DNA of 64,000 nucleotides from Kwoniella bestiolae CBS 10118 (GCF_000512585.2 NC_089241.1:7706001-7770000); one strand, 5' to 3'; shown: positions 12,854-26,309, counted from the stretch's first letter. Program-made: numbers and translations. The notes: a model not told the origin generated them from the sequence alone.

Positions 12854-15853
12854 ATGTCGGGCTCTCATCTCGCTCGGAAAGTGATCAGACTCAGATCCAT
12901 ACGATCACGAAGATTTCTCCACAAGTGAGTCTCGCTCATTCCCCATCCCCTTCAAACTGTGACGAATCATCATGTGTCAGTGCCAATTAAATTTTCTGAA
13001 TAGTTACGACCATCCACCAACACCTACAATCCCATACCTCTCCCACCTGTCCCCCAACTCTGACCCCACTCGAACATTCCCGTTATATCAACCCCCACCC
13101 CCACGCGAATACATCCCACTAACCAAGGAAACACTCGCTCAATTACCTTCAGACGAATCATTAAATCGACAATTGAAGAATAGATTGACCCAAAAAGCCA
13201 TAGAGGGATTACCGGACCTCACTGAGGAGGATTTGAAAGATTTCTATGCTGATTTGGTTAAGACTGGTGTACAGGATGGAATGGACGGTAGATTGGGTAT
13301 TGAGGGTCCGGAGCAGCAACTGAAATTGCCTTTGGACCGGAGGGAGAGGGAGGATGTGTTGAATACCCTTGAAGAGCGACTGCTGGGCTTCGGAGGATCA
13401 TCTCAATCAGCCATAGAAGGTGGATTGGTAAAGGTAGATGGAGAGCTGAGAAACGCACCGAAACATTACAAGATCTTTGCGGCGCTTGCTCAGCTTGGTT
13501 CACCGGAAGACAGTGGGCCCAGTGGGACTAGTAAGTCCCCTGCTGGTGTGCAGAGGGCGGTGGATATTCCCCTTGGATTGGTTAGTAGGAGGGAATGGAA
13601 CGTTCTGTTCGAAGAATTCGTGAGCTGCTATTTTCCTCTGCGTCCAAAGGTGAGATATTAACTGATGTCATGAATTTTGGGCATGGCAGGTTCAAAGGGG
13701 AGATGCGAGAGGGGCGGAAGCTCTTGTGGATGTGATGACTGTGAGTCAGCTTCGAAACACCTACTGAATAGGTGAAGTGAAAGCTGACAGGATACCTTAG
13801 CTACACGGTGTTCCTATCGATGAGAGCAAGATTGACAGGATCATCCAGCTCCATGCTGCTGCTGGGAGAGTTGATGAAGTGGGTAGATTGACGGCTGAAA
13901 TGGTTAACAGTGAGTTCCCACCTTACCTTCGCATCGAATACTGAGCTAATCAGGCGTGACTCAGGCGGACTGGCAATATCCGACTCCCACAAAGACCTCT
14001 TCATCCTCTCGCTTCTCCGACATACTCCATCCCATCCTCAAAACGCGATATCCCAACTCACCTCAGCAGAACAAGCTGGTCAACCATACCCCCAATCATC
14101 ATACCAAGTCGTGCTTCAACACCTCACTCAACCATCACGTATCTTCCAGCCCAACTCGCATACTCGAGCACTAGCATGGGACCTGTTCGCCAATATGAGA
14201 TTATCTGCTCATCCGACACCCACCCGAGAACTGTATACAACGATGATTCGTACGTGCGGGGATTCTGCTCAGCCCGAACCTGAGAGAGCAAGGGATCTGT
14301 GGATAGAGATGACTGAGAATGAGAAGATCCAACCTACACGAGAAGAGTACAGCGCCATCATCCGAGCACTGGGGTCAACCAAGAAAGATTACCTGGAAGC
14401 TTTCGACCTGTTACGTCAGATGTTGGCTAAACACCATGATGCCATTTACACCCCTTTCGCCTCGGAGGAAGAAGGTTTGCCCAAGTTCTCGCAATATGTT
14501 CCTATCCTTGAGACATTTACGGGTCTGCTGGAAGGAACAAAAAGAGCTGGAGATTTGAATAGAGCGAGATGGATCTTGACTGAAACTGTCAAACTTGCTA
14601 GGACGGGGAAAATGCTGAATTCGAGCGAATGGAAAGATGGGATAGATGCGGATTTGCTGAGTGGGGTGTTTATGACGTACGCTAGCTGGAAACCTTTGGT
14701 TAGGAGAGGTGCTGTGAAGGTCAAGGAGGATGTCAACATGAAAGAAGAGCACGCGATAGAACAAGATGAGAATAATGGGTCGGATGTCGAAGCGGGTCAA
14801 CCGTTAGAAAAGAATACTCAACAAGAAGAAGAATGGCTCGATGTCAATGTGATGGAAGAACTTGTGGAATCGTCTAGGCCCAGATCAGAAGCCATCGAGG
14901 ACCCTTCTTCATCTCGACCAGATCTTCCTCTTACTCCCCAATCCTCAGCTGATGCCTTACGGGAAGCTACTGCCTTGTTTCGACGAATACTAGACGATAT
15001 CGCCTCACCATCAAGTCCTGATGTCTATCTCCCATTCAAAGATGTGAAACTCGGTGCGAAATTGATAAACTCGTACATCTCAGTCCACATGGTCCATTCC
15101 CCTTCTCTCGCGGCTACGAAGAACGCCTATGATGAAGCTTGGAAAGCTGTTTCTGAATTTACGAAGGGCAGTGTTAAACCCAATGGATGGAGTTATTTGC
15201 AAATCTTGGAGAAGTGCAATCATGGTACCCGAGGTGGAATGGTCGATTCAGATAGGTCGGTAGCTTCCGAATGGGGTAAAGCTGTATGGGAAGAATATCT
15301 CGTTTGGTCCGACAAGGCTCAGAGGGAAATAGACTCGATACCCGAACAATCTATGCGAGAAAGGAGAAGATGGCTAGTGGGATTAGGAGATCGACAGATC
15401 GAAAGAACTTGGAAATCTTCTATCAGGTTATTCGCAATGTACGATACTCCCTCGAGATCATTGAGTATCCTCGATAAATTCCATGCCCTATACCCCCCAG
15501 AGGATATAATCAAGACTTACCGACCACTTCCAGAAACGAACCTCAAGATCAAATTGATAACTCCCAATTCAACTCCTGAAGCGAATGTCCCCCCCTATCT
15601 GCTATTTGACGATATCAAGATTTTACATGAGAAGTTGATAAAGGCGGATGATGTTAGGGGAATAGGGAAGTTGATGTTTCTCACGAAGAGGTATGAAGGG
15701 ATGTTGTATAAGAGGAGGAAGTGGAGGTTGAGGGGGATAGGACAGGTTAGGGAGAGGAATAGAGGGAAGTTCGCTGAGAGGGAGAGGAGGAGGTTGGAGA
15801 AGGGTGGTGTGAGGGGCATTGCAGGCGGTGTGAATATTGATGAGGTTGATTAG
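12854..15853 (+). CDS. Mitochondrial-type pentatricopeptide repeat (PPR) protein
   Basis: Five exons (12854-12924, 13004-13619, 13690-13740, 13801-13909, 13965-15853) give 911 residues. The N-terminus (MSGSHLARKVIRLRSIRSRR) is basic, Ser-rich and free of acidic residues, as in a mitochondrial presequence. Residues from about 60 to 270 are helical and charged. PPR-like helical pairs follow, for example DVMTLHGVPIDESKIDRII and, after the last intron, RELYTTMIRTCGDSAQ and PTREEYSAIIRALGSTKKD. The C-terminus is very basic, rich in Arg-Glu-Arg. PPR proteins bind organellar RNA, and fungal ones act mostly in mitochondrial mRNA stability, translation or rRNA maturation. I cannot assign a specific orthologue such as Ccm1 or Pet309. 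At the last intron the second of two close AG acceptors (13963-13964) is needed to keep the frame. Confidence 0.8.
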
Positions 15854-16203
15854 GCCAGAGGAAACTATAAATTCGTGGAAGGGAAGTTTCACGGAGGAAA
15901 CATTTTAGATACCCCGCACTCTTGATATACTGTACAAATCAAATCTATCTGTATTTGTAACCCACTACAACTATTCAATAATGCATCATTCACTCACCTC
16001 TGCATGGTACACTCAGTGATCTGATTCAACCCGCTGCAAAGCAGAGACTTGTCTTTCTGCGCGGTTCAAGCAAGTCATACCATACATAAGCGTCTCTATC
16101 GTATATAAAAGAGTGTACTCTACATTCTATCAATTCAACCTAGCATCCACCAAGTCAGAAGTCGGAATATCGAACGAGGATGGCCAGCATCTCAACTTCT
16201 TTC
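15854..16203. other. Convergent intergenic region
   Basis: This stretch lies between the stop codons of the PPR gene (+) and the desaturase (-). It is AT-rich and should hold both 3' UTRs. I see no open frame, repeat or RNA gene in it. Confidence 0.6.
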
Positions 16204-17835
16204 CTATTGCTTTTTACTCTTGGGCTTATCACTATCACTCATATAAGCCAGCTCCTCCTCCTCTTCATCCTGCTTTAATACCTCTCTCGCTTCCCTCTCA
16301 TCTGGCACTTTCCCTTCGGCCAAAGGCGTCCAAATATCATGCGATATCTTATCACCCTTGTTCAACCTCTTGGCTCTCGACCACATACCGATACTTGGAT
16401 CGGTGATGAATTTCCATGTGACGTACGGCCACGATTCATGAGATGGTAGTGGATCGTAGAATTCATGGGCTATACGGTGTAGCTCGGGAAGCTTCGTCCA
16501 TGGGACGGAGGGGAAGTCGTGGTGCTCGTTGTGGTATCCGACCTGATAATATAATCAAATCAGCTTGGTCCATTTGTGCGATTGCCGAATTTGAGAATAT
16601 CGGGGAGGGTGAGTGACAAGAGAAGAGAAGGAGGAATACTCACGTTATAACACAATACGTTCAACCATCCATAATAACTCGTAGTCTCCTGCGCCAACCC
16701 CTTGATCAACCAATCATCACCCTCCATCGCTGACTCCTCCTTGGTAGGTAAAGGCCCATTCATAAGATAATGTTCCGCGATGAAGTGCGCCGCGCAGGGA
16801 TGCAACGACCCAGCGAAGAACGAGCTCATCACCAGATAAATCAGACTATTCCATCCCCAAGCTCTTACCAATACCACATCAAACGCAAGGATCGCTAGTA
16901 TGTTGATACCGTGCCATACCGTTGGTTTCTGAGACCTGATGAATCCTGGTCGAAGAGCGTAGAACAGGATTTGGAAAGTTGCGAAAAAAGTTTTACCAGC
17001 TACATTATCTAGGATCATAGCTTCCAACTTTGATGGTAGGTCTGTATCGATCCCGTCCTCGCCTAGGAACTTGTGGTGCTCGATATGATACCCCTTAAAT
17101 GCCATGGCGTAGGGAATACCGATAGCTAGGTTGGAAATTATAGCGAGGATTTTATTGGCCTTGATAGATTTGAAGGCGAGGTTATGAGTGATTTCGTGGA
17201 TTGATAGAAAGGTGTTTTGGTTGGCTGTCCCGCCGATTATGTATGCTGTCAAGATGAAGGGGATTGAGAATGGGTGGTGGGATCGTAGGAGGTAGGCGCA
17301 GGTGAATTGGATGGTTAGGACTAGGAGGACTATGGGGGGCGTGGTTAGTGTTGGACCCATTAGTCTTCGGACCTGTCGAGGGGTCACGAACAATGAATGA
17401 TCAGCTAGGTGCCCATCTTTCACGAAACAGGTGATGAAGAGATGAGACGTGTGATGTTTATGAAGAGCACACTGTACTTTGGGAGGACTCGATATCGCGT
17501 AAAAATGACAATAGCGAATTGAAGAGTAGAGGGAATAGTCAACTCACCTCCGGATGAGCCTTGAGAATAGCCATCCTCCTACTTCTATGCGGCTCCTCAG
17601 TAGTCATCCACAGGAAGTCCGGATTACCCTCCATCTTCTCAATTTGCTTCAACTTCTCAGCCGAGATGATGGGTTCCGCAATCTCCTCGACACCATTTTC
17701 GGAGGACTCGTAGGAACTCAATTCAGGGGAGGAGGTCGTTGAAGCGGTATCTGCTTTATCGGCATTCTTGATATTGAGCTTAGGTCTCGAGGTGAGAGAG
17801 GATGTAGGTGGGTGAGGAAGGACGTGGACGCTCAT
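16204..17835 (-). CDS. DES1: Sphingolipid (dihydroceramide) delta-4 desaturase
   Basis: Three exons (17548-17835, 16644-17372, 16204-16542) give 451 residues. The protein should insert the 4,5-trans double bond into the long-chain base of dihydroceramide at the ER, a step of fungal glucosylceramide synthesis. The three diiron histidine boxes are present: HEITH at residues 155-159, HIEHH at 192-196 and HNEHH at 343-347, the last followed by DFPSVPW as in DEGS proteins. Hydrophobic segments flank the first two boxes, and DFLWMTTEEPHRSRR before the first membrane segment is the typical lipid-desaturase N-terminal signature. The first ~60 residues are a Ser/Thr-rich extension. The C-terminal tail is acidic and ends in Lys-Lys-Gln after a KPKSKK stretch. 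The gene is divergent from RIB7. Confidence 0.93.
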
Positions 17836-18297
17836 CTTGCGATGTTGCTATATTGAGGTGTTGTGATTAGATGTCGAGTGGTAGGAGGAAGAAAAGGTTT
17901 GATAGGGAGTTGTGGAGCGGGGTGAAAGGAACGTGTTTTCGCGTCGGAGTGCGATTTTTCGATATGTCTTCTTCCTTACAATTAGGTCTCTACGTGGATA
18001 TGGGGAGGGGTATCAGAAAACAGTCGTGAAGGAGTGGAAGACCTGCTGAAAAGAAATAAGAACTGGTTGAAGAGAGAAGGGGCAATTGACAATTGCTCCA
18101 TTTTAATTCGACTTTACACTTTTGAGTGACTGCGTGCCAAGCGCAAAGAGGTGCAGATGCGATACAGTCCGAGTTGGAGTTTCCGCCGGAAGCAGAAGTC
18201 AACTCTCAGATCCACAGCTTCGAGAGTGAGCTCGTGTAGAGAAGGATATTTAAACCATTTCCAGATGAAATAAACTTTGAAGTGAGCATCATACACC
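17836..18297. promoter_or_regulatory. Divergent promoter DES1/RIB7
   Basis: 462 bp separate the two start codons. A TATA-like AT stretch (atttaaa) sits around 18248-18254, about 45-50 bp before the RIB7 ATG. I see no other distinctive element. Confidence 0.4.
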
Positions 18298-19382
18298 ATG
18301 AGCGAGTTACCTCGATTCCTGTTGGATCACCTCCCAACAGCCTCAGCTACCACTTCGCGACCACATATCACCGTGACATGGGCTCAATCACTCGATAGTA
18401 AGATTGCTGGGCCGGACGGTCAGAGGGTCATCCTGAGTGGACCGGAAAGTATGCTCATGACTCATTGGTGGGTCATCTTATGAACGAATCATATGTATCA
18501 AACAAACAGCTGAGTGTATGGTATGGAAATAGGATGAGATCAATGCATGATGCTATACTGATAGGTGTCAATACGTTGATATTGGATAATCCACGATTAC
18601 AAGGTACGTGCGTTCTTGCTTTCTCCAGCATTTGGTCACCAGCATGTCCATTCTTACAATCCATTTCAAAGAATAAATCAACATGGTAATTATCACTTGA
18701 TCAATACATAGCAAACCTCTTACCGCCTTCTCTCAGCTTACCACCACCCCAACCATTAATCCTTGATCCAAAACTTCGTTTTCCTATAACCTCTCGAATA
18801 TTGAACGAATGGAATACCAAGCCCGATCAGAGGGGAAAGACGATACGGCAGCCATGGATCATATGTGGTGATGATGTGTCTCCTGGGCGAGTAAAGGAAG
18901 TAGAAGATGCCGGTGCGAGGGTCATTTTAGTGAAGTTGGATGAGAAAGGTATGTCCACGCTAATGGTATTAGCCACCCAGCATCTACGAGTGGTTCCAGA
19001 ACGGAAAAGCTGATTATGAATTGCATCATTCCAGGTCATATACCACCTTCCTCCTTACCTTCAATATTAACTTCTCTAGGACTCAAATCAGTGATGATAG
19101 AAGGTGGATCCAAAGTGCTCTCTACATTCCTTCACTGTCCAACCAGAGGCGATGGGAGTAGATTGGTTGATAGTGTGGTTGTAACCGTTGCGCCAATGTT
19201 TATAGGCGAAGGTATAGGGGTGGTGCCGGAGGTAAGTTCTGCTTGTTTGACATAGTGGCGAGAATGTGTATGCTCATTTATATGCATGGACTCAGGGGGA
19301 AGACATCGGTCTGCCAGTGCTGAAGACTGTGCATACGGAGAAGATGGGTAAAGACGCTGTTATGGTCTGTGAGGTTGAGTAG
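18298..19382 (+). CDS. RIB7: 2,5-diamino-6-ribosylamino-4(3H)-pyrimidinone 5'-phosphate reductase
   Basis: Five exons (18298-18467, 18533-18603, 18712-18948, 19035-19231, 19296-19382) give 253 residues, close to the 244 of yeast Rib7. The enzyme reduces the ribosyl side chain of the riboflavin intermediate with NADPH in the cytosol. Family landmarks of the RibD C-terminal (DHFR-like) fold are visible: VTWAQSLDSKIAGPDGQ near residue 30, MTHWMRSMHDAILIGVNT across the first splice, DNPRLQ, and the late VMIEGGSKVLSTF followed by VAPMFIGEG. The first intron must be removed for the MTHW-MRSMHDAI junction to read correctly. Confidence 0.92.
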
Positions 19383-19673
19383 GATGGGTTGTGGTCAGTG
19401 ACCAAATATCCTGTACGTTGTATGATTTCAATACTGTGTTCGAACAAGACTTGATAGATGCGAAATAGATGCGACCATACCAATACTGGAGGATGCAGAT
19501 GTACGAATCCATTTTCGAAGAAGTCATCGCACATCACCTATCTCATTCTCAACCTTAATTCATTACTTGTTCTTCCAACAATCATCCTTACTTGTAACGC
19601 AAAATCACAGCTACATAACCTCATTCGACATACTAGTACCGACGACCAACCCTCATTCTCCACATCAGCCAAA

Positions 19674-21002
19674 ATGTCCTCTTCAACCGCGGACCAACAG
19701 CAGAGTTCTCCTGGTAATTCGAAACAGCCCTCCCCGAGTCAATTGCGATACATAACAGAGGGTACTTTCGGTCGTATATACACTTGTAATGGTACAAACG
19801 TGGTATATAAGATGGTGAAAGAGAGCTCGCGTGGACCGAAGCTGAAGGAGGAATATACGATGTAAGTTGATCGTCATGATCTACCAAAGATTTGGGTTAG
19901 GCTGGTTACTGATCTCCATTGGGCAGATACGATGAGGTACATAGATCGCTTGACGGTGCGGTGTTCAAGGTACCGAGACCTTTCGAGTATTACTCACCGC
20001 CATATCAAGATGATCTCTCTTCTTCTGCTCCATCATCAACTACTCCCACGTACAACACACCGCAAGAATTCGACTTCAACTTCGTCTTCCCAGCATTCTC
20101 AATGTCCCTCATCCCACCGCTCGACCCAATAATAACAGAAACATACAAATCCGTCTTCTGGTCTAACGAGTTACAACGTGAAACCCACGAAATCAGATTG
20201 TTCAGACTATACCTCGGTCGCGAGGATATACCAACCGTCACTCAGGCTATCCAACCTGGAGTTCAGACTGATCCTCCCTTGGATATCGGCCGATACGAGA
20301 AATTGTCTGCAGCCCTAACAGTTCGGTACGGGGGAGAGTGGGAATTACCTGATCCCAAGGTTATAGCGTGGAATGTGGGGGAGGTATTGGCAAGGCTACA
20401 CTGGATGGGAGGAGTGAATTGTAGGGATATTGAACTTGTCCTGGGGGGTTGTGGTTGTGGGGAAGAACGGGGAGGGAGAGTAGCTTGTTGGGTATAGGAT
20501 TTCAATCAGGTGAGTCCCCTTCCCTCTTCCCTCTTCCCTTCTCCCCTCTTCCCTTCTCCCCTCTTCCCTCTGCCTCTACCTCTTATCCCCCTCCTCGTCC
20601 TGCCCGTGCTTGGCTCACCCTCGTTCCGCTCAGTGTCAACGCTTTCTCCCTCCTCGCACCCTCCACTCCCTCTCCACCTCGCCTTCGTCTCACTCCCCTC
20701 AACCAACTACGGGAATGTACGCCGCCAATACCCTCTTTCAAACTATGAAGCGACTCGCCACCCTCATCTATACACAGGAAATGTATTACCCCCGTCCTCA
20801 CCAGATCGAACACTACACGCAGTTCAAACGGGGTTATGTAGATATTGTGGAGGCTATCCTCCAAAACGGGCTTGGTGGGTTAGGTGAAGATTTGAAGCGA
20901 GATATCATACAAGCTGCGAGGGGGTTCTTTGAAGAATATGAGAGGTTGGATTGTGAGAAAATGGCTAGAAAGTCAAGGATGGGCAAGAAGGTAGTTGCAT
21001 GA
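19674..21002 (+). CDS. DUF3669-type protein, interrupted by an in-frame TAG
   Basis: Exons 19674-19861, 19927-20509 and 20634-21002 form one frame of 380 codons, broken only by TAG at 20495-20497 (codon 253). The sequence around the break reads CWV-stop-DFNQ, and the next exon continues with CQ. The [IL]-DFNQC core followed further on by YYPRP is the hallmark of the fungal DUF3669 domain, whose function is unknown. A stop therefore replaces one residue of the conserved core while the frame stays open for another 126 codons. The ATG at 19674 heads a Ser/Gln-rich leader and then ITEGTFGRIYTC, reminiscent of a glycine-rich loop. The last intron is 124 nt of almost pure C/T with 15-bp repeats. 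This could be a recent pseudogene, a stop read-through, a 252-residue product or a sequencing error. Confidence 0.7.
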
Positions 21003-21273
21003 GAAGACAAAAACATTTTGGAGGACGCGTTGTCATGTCATGTAATTGGAGAAGTCATCCATTATTCATCGTTTTATGATTGGTCCTTGTCATTATACAA
21101 TGTATATACAAATAGAATATGATATGATGTATGTTGTATATGAGCGTATATCTAATCCTGCTTGAGCATTCCAATGTAAAGATATCCCGTCTAATATCCC
21201 ATTATAACACAAGATCAAGATCGAAATCAAAATGAAATGTCCAATTGCCCATTCTATGTCCGCCATAGGAAGA
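21003..21273. other. Convergent intergenic region
   Basis: About 270 AT-rich bases between the stop codons of the DUF3669-type gene (+) and the RhoGAP gene (-). Nothing else is seen. Confidence 0.5.
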
Positions 21274-24200
21274 TCACACCCTCCCAATAGGCTGTCCATG
21301 ACTAGGCACATAATCCTCATCCACCGTACTCGTATCAAGATTCTCCAAAAGCTGTAAAATGAATTTCGATTCGAAAGACGAATTGGTAAATACAGTGATG
21401 AGCGAGTTGGAAGTGGTTCTCAGGATGTTAGGAGCCATTACCAATGCTAATACCCAAAATAAATCAAGTCAGTACACTGGACTTTGTATTTGTATTGGAT
21501 GGGATGCGTTTCGATGTACATATGGTAAGGACGTACCCAAATTACCAGGAGTCATCTTGGTCACTCTCACTACATCATCTTTCATGAATAGCTGAATGAA
21601 ACTAATCACAAATAACAGTACCCGTCTATTGTATATAGGCAATTTCTTCAAGAAATCAATAGATTCTTCGGGAGTCTTCGATGCTGATAAGGCGTCATTG
21701 TATAGGTTTGAAGGGATGATGGGATCTTCTAATTCGCGCAACCACAATTTGAAAAGGGACGACGCTACGTGAGGATCATCTATCCCTTTCTGCAAGTCGC
21801 AATTCACACATCATCAGGCCAACTCAAGATGATAGACATGGACAAGACTGTAGCGAAAGAGAACGACTTACAAGCTGATAATGTCCCCTGTCCATCCTAC
21901 TCTTCAGCTCATTCACATTATCCCCATCACCCGGTACTCTGAATATCCCCTCAGCTGATAATCCGCCCAAAGCCAGGATCCCATCCGCCAAGAACGGTAA
22001 GATGACAGGTACCTTGAGTGTAGGGTAGGCACGTTTCTGCAAGTCCATTATTCGATCGAGGGATTCTCCATATACTGAGGGGTAGAAAGCTGCGTCCTGT
22101 GTACAGGTGATCGCGAATGAGCTCGAAATCGATCACTTCGGCTTTTTTGGACGTTCAGGATAGAAGGAGACTCGGGCTTACACTGGCATGTTCGATCTCC
22201 CCCACTGTCAATGCTTTACCTCTTCCACCTTTTGCCGCCAACACCTCGAGTTTACCAATACAATCTGATCCGTCAAGTACCTCATATCAGCTCGCTTCCC
22301 TCAATCCAGTCCTGCGACATTGGAACGGCCATTTAAGTGGACGAAAGACCACACTCACACTTCGACATGATCCCAATCCCATCTGCTTTCTCCCCCGCAT
22401 TCATCCTCAGAAAATTCTTCACAAACGGCTCAAAGTTTTTACTTGGTCCGAACGCGTTGACCAGTACGCAGAAGAGTTGAAAACCCAGTACGACCGCGTC
22501 GCTGCGACCGGTACCATCAATCAGCTATCATCGGAGCATGCGATGTAGACGGATCGGAAGTAGAGAGAGAGCGCGCGAGAGAGAGAGATAGCAAATACTC
22601 ACTGATTAGAATTCTTAGTCAACTGTTTGATAAGTTGACAATAAACCTCATCTCTCATCTCGCTCGACGCCACACAAAGCTGAATCATCCATCTAATCTC
22701 TTCCAGCACTTGAAACTTCTCCGACTTTGTGCCTGCACCTGTACCTCCCATCCCTCCCTCCGAGGCAGCACCGTTCCCTTTAAGATCATTGTCGTTGTGC
22801 GGCGCAAACCCATTAGCCAATCTGCCGTTCCTATCAGGATGGCCTTTATCGTCTTTCCTCCCGTTCAACGCTAGGCTCGCCAAATTAAGGTGCGAGCTAC
22901 TAGAAAAGAGTGGTTTGGCACCATCCACCGGTTTATCCCGTTCTCCCATGACGTGTTGAATCACCTTGAACGTTACTATAGCATCTTTGGTGAGATGTTT
23001 CGACAAGACCAGTAGGGGGGAGGTTATAGGGTTCTTCTGCCAATTGATGATTCGTTCTACTGGGACTTTCTGCCTCATTATGCCTGATCGTTTGGTTGCG
23101 AAGTATTTCCTGGCGAAATCGTCCGTCTGGAATGCTAGAATCTCACTGCTGATTTCTGAGGGGAGAAGGGGGTGTAGACTGATCACGCAGCAATAACAAC
23201 ATTCATTAGCTGGTTGAAAAATATGACTCGAGAAATACTGTGGTCGAGCTGTGGAAGATAGCCCGCCCCACTCACCCAGTCGACAACCGCTTAGTCTTGA
23301 CACTGCCAGCCTGCTCCACGAATATCGGCTCAGCAGGCATCCGGGGTAATCCAGGAGTGGTACTTCCATTAGTCCCATTAACACCGTTCATAACTGTCAA
23401 CTCGGTGGGTGTATCTGTCCCCTGAGTATCAGAATTCGACTCGTTCGATTCGATGATCGGACCAGTTATGGTCGTTCTGGATTTCTTGAGGGGTGATCCT
23501 CTAGCTATTGAGCCTGTGCTGCAATTAGCCGCCGCCTTACTCCCCTCCGTACCTTGGTGCAACCGATGTTATGAGAATTGGACGAGGATAATCACTCACT
23601 CCCAATCCCCTCACTTGAACTCGGACTACCTCCATCCCCCATGCCCAAACTCAACCCCTTGAATTTCCTTCCGGGGCTCTTGAACCCAGTTTTCACAGTC
23701 AACACCTGCGACTTCCTCTTCTCCCACCATCCTCCACCAGCAGATCCGGGAGTCGTAAAATCAGACATATCCGTCTCATTACCCGATCCCGACACCGATC
23801 CTCCTTCCTCTACTACACTCAATTGCGAGCTCTCGGTATACGGGTTTGAAGATAACGAGCCTGAAGGGTTGTGAGAGATGAGATTTGTATTTGTATCTAC
23901 ACTTCCGTTTCCATTTGCAGAGTATGAGCTCGGCGAGGTGAAATGCCCCAGGACTATAGCTTCTAATGTCTGGGATGCACCGTTGCCATACGATGGGCTG
24001 GGTGTCAATGAAGATGATCGGTTGGATTTCGATGGGGAATGGATTGGGCGTGGGACACTGTTGAGAGGTGAATAAGGTGGTCGAGGGTATGCTTTGCCTG
24101 CGTCTGCGCCTGGAGTTGTTGGACTTGTAGCTGAAATGGGCGAGAACAAGTTGGATGATCGATTTTGCCTATTGGTTCGTGAGGGCGTGGTGGGGATTAT

Positions 24201-25615
24201 ACGCGATGAGGAGGGGTTGGAGGAAGAAGAGGGCGATTGAGGCGTGGGTCGAGTGGGTAAAGCAGCTCGCTGAGAATGAGTCCAAAAGATTAGCGTTGTC
24301 ATGCTTGTCTCCAGTTGTGTGAAGCGAATTATAAGGAACAAAGGGAGCCAAGGTGGTCTGATCTGACAACGAATATCAACTCACCTGTATTAGCCCAAGA
24401 GGGATAACGAAAGCATTACCACCAGGTCTTGTCCACTGTGTCTTCCCGGTTAACGTATCTATGTGGGGAGTCCGCAGCAGCAGAAGGTGATAAACAAGAA
24501 TTCAGATGATGATCAGCTTGTGTACCTTTGTGATATTGAGAGATATCAAGTGATGAGATATCCCTTCCATTGTGCAGATATACACATTACAATACCATTC
24601 CTTTGACCCGACTTGCTCTGCCAAGAGACCATGAAGGACACTCACTATAGTAATAACTCCTATTCCCTCTGGTAGCATCTGCAAGTTCCCACCATTCTCC
24701 ATCTGGTGATCTCGGGACGCTATGACCAGGAGATCAGCATGGAGCTTCCGGCCGTGTATGCACATGAGCTAGCTGATAAAACCACTACACTCACACAAAC
24801 GCTCCTACGGGTGGGTCCCAACTACACTGCCCCGACGCAGGACAAGCGAAGAAGACGTGTTGGGTCTATGGGTGGAGTTAGATATCAGCTTGGGTCTTTT
24901 TGCTTTGTTAGACATGAGATCCGTTGTACGGTTTATAAGATAGCCACCATCACGAATGTCCGATGATGATGACGAAGATGATGGTGATGACAAGCCAACA
25001 CGATGAATCCCATTCCGAAGTCGTATGTAGCGATAGAGATATCAAGGTTATATCTCGATTTAGACCCAGACTCACCAAGGGATCAGCAATAGTAACCCAA
25101 AACTGCAAACTCCACCCCAACGTCGGATCCTCGCATTTCGCCAGAGCATCTCGCACATCCAACCCAGGGGGTAGATACCCTCTATGTCCAATTTCCAGTT
25201 CCTCTCCATTCTCATTAGAGATACTTTCCTTTGAATCCGCACCAACACTGGCTCCCATCCCAATCCCAGTCCCAATTCCACTAGAGGCTATCGCAGGACC
25301 CGAGCCTGAGCCCGAGCTTGAGCTTTTATTTGGATTCTCACTGATCGGCCCCACCCTCCCAGGCGAGAGATGTCCTCTATTGTGCGTCACCTCATCTTCA
25401 ATCATTTGTCGAGCATCGCGCCAGGCTTGTTTCTCCTCTTGCCGGTTGATGATGGAGTTGGGTTTGGGTGAATGAGGGATGGAATGGTACAAGGGAGGTA
25501 AGGTTGGTTGGCGGGTTGCGAGGTTGGTCGAGATGGGTTCGCCGAGGGTGATAGGTGGTGGTTGAGATGATTGGGCTGGTGGAGATGAGGGGTGGGATTG
25601 CACGGATGTTGACAT
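21274..25615 (-). CDS. WW-WW-MyTH4-RhoGAP protein (ARHGAP39/Vilse-like)
   Basis: Twelve exons (25076-25615, 24795-24865, 24646-24719, 24385-24458, 23600-24269, 23276-23513, 22603-23178, 22359-22501, 22182-22264, 21872-22096, 21537-21789, 21274-21446) give 1,039 residues. Two WW domains lie at about residues 168-235, with cores FACPASGQCSWDPP and YYYNTLTGKTQWTRP spread over small exons. A Ser/Pro-rich linker follows, then a MyTH4 domain beginning LHPLLPSEIS and ending RDEVYCQLIKQLTKN...FQLFCVLVNAFGPS. The C-terminal RhoGAP domain contains GIFRVPG with the arginine finger at about residue 876, KLWLRELEDPIIP, and MTPGNLALVMAPNILR split by the last intron. This order matches animal and amoebal ARHGAP39. 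The expected role is GTPase activation toward Rac/Cdc42/Rho at the cortex; substrate choice cannot be read from sequence. One intron carries a (GA)n stretch at 22561-22589. Confidence 0.92.
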
Positions 25616-26309
25616 CCTTGTACGTTGACCCTGCTCCCGCTCGATTGATTGTGAGGAATGACTCGACGCGATACGTTACGGACGCAGTTAAAGGCGGTGC
25701 GTTGTTATCCTGTCCTGTGGAATGGAAGGGTACAAGTAATGACAAGTACAAGGACAAGGCTGGCCAAGTTACCTTTTTGTTGGGTTGACTAATATATCGA
25801 AATAGACTAACAATGAGGGTTATAAAGTTTACTAGTATTTTGAGAGTTGGAGGGTGTTCGTGCCTACTTGCCGGTGTTTACCTTTAAACTTTCCGGATGG
25901 GAGATAGAGCGATCAACTCTGCGTCTGCGGTTGACGCTACAGTATTTGTTGTATCAATAATGGATATGATGGTGATTAATGGGTTGTTGATAGTGACGAG
26001 AGGTGTATTGGGTATGTCGTTACGCTATGATAGTCATATACGATCTGTGCGTGTTATCGAGTGTATGTATATGTATATGCACGGTGTATCTTACCGAATA
26101 ACAAAACACCAAACACAACTACAGTAAGCAACCACTCGTTACCATCACGTGGATGTAATCGAATATGTTACGGCATTCAATCAGGTCAAATCCCGCATGC
26201 ATCAGATATACTATCACGACTATGACCTCTACTATATACATTTTATCATCACGGCCAGCCTGTTATCCAGTATCACGAACCAATCTACCATCTATTCCTA
26301 TCCCACCAC
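25616..26309. other. Intergenic: RhoGAP promoter and TRP5 3' flank
   Basis: 694 bases between the RhoGAP start and the TRP5 stop, both on the minus strand. It has AT-rich stretches around 25790-25860 and 26060-26130. No gene, RNA or repeat is recognised. Confidence 0.5.

Noticed and set aside
20400..20497. An intron ending GTATAG that would remove the TAG in the DUF3669-type gene
   Set aside because: No GTRAGT-like donor or branch point fits, and it would delete the conserved CWV residues preceding DFNQ.
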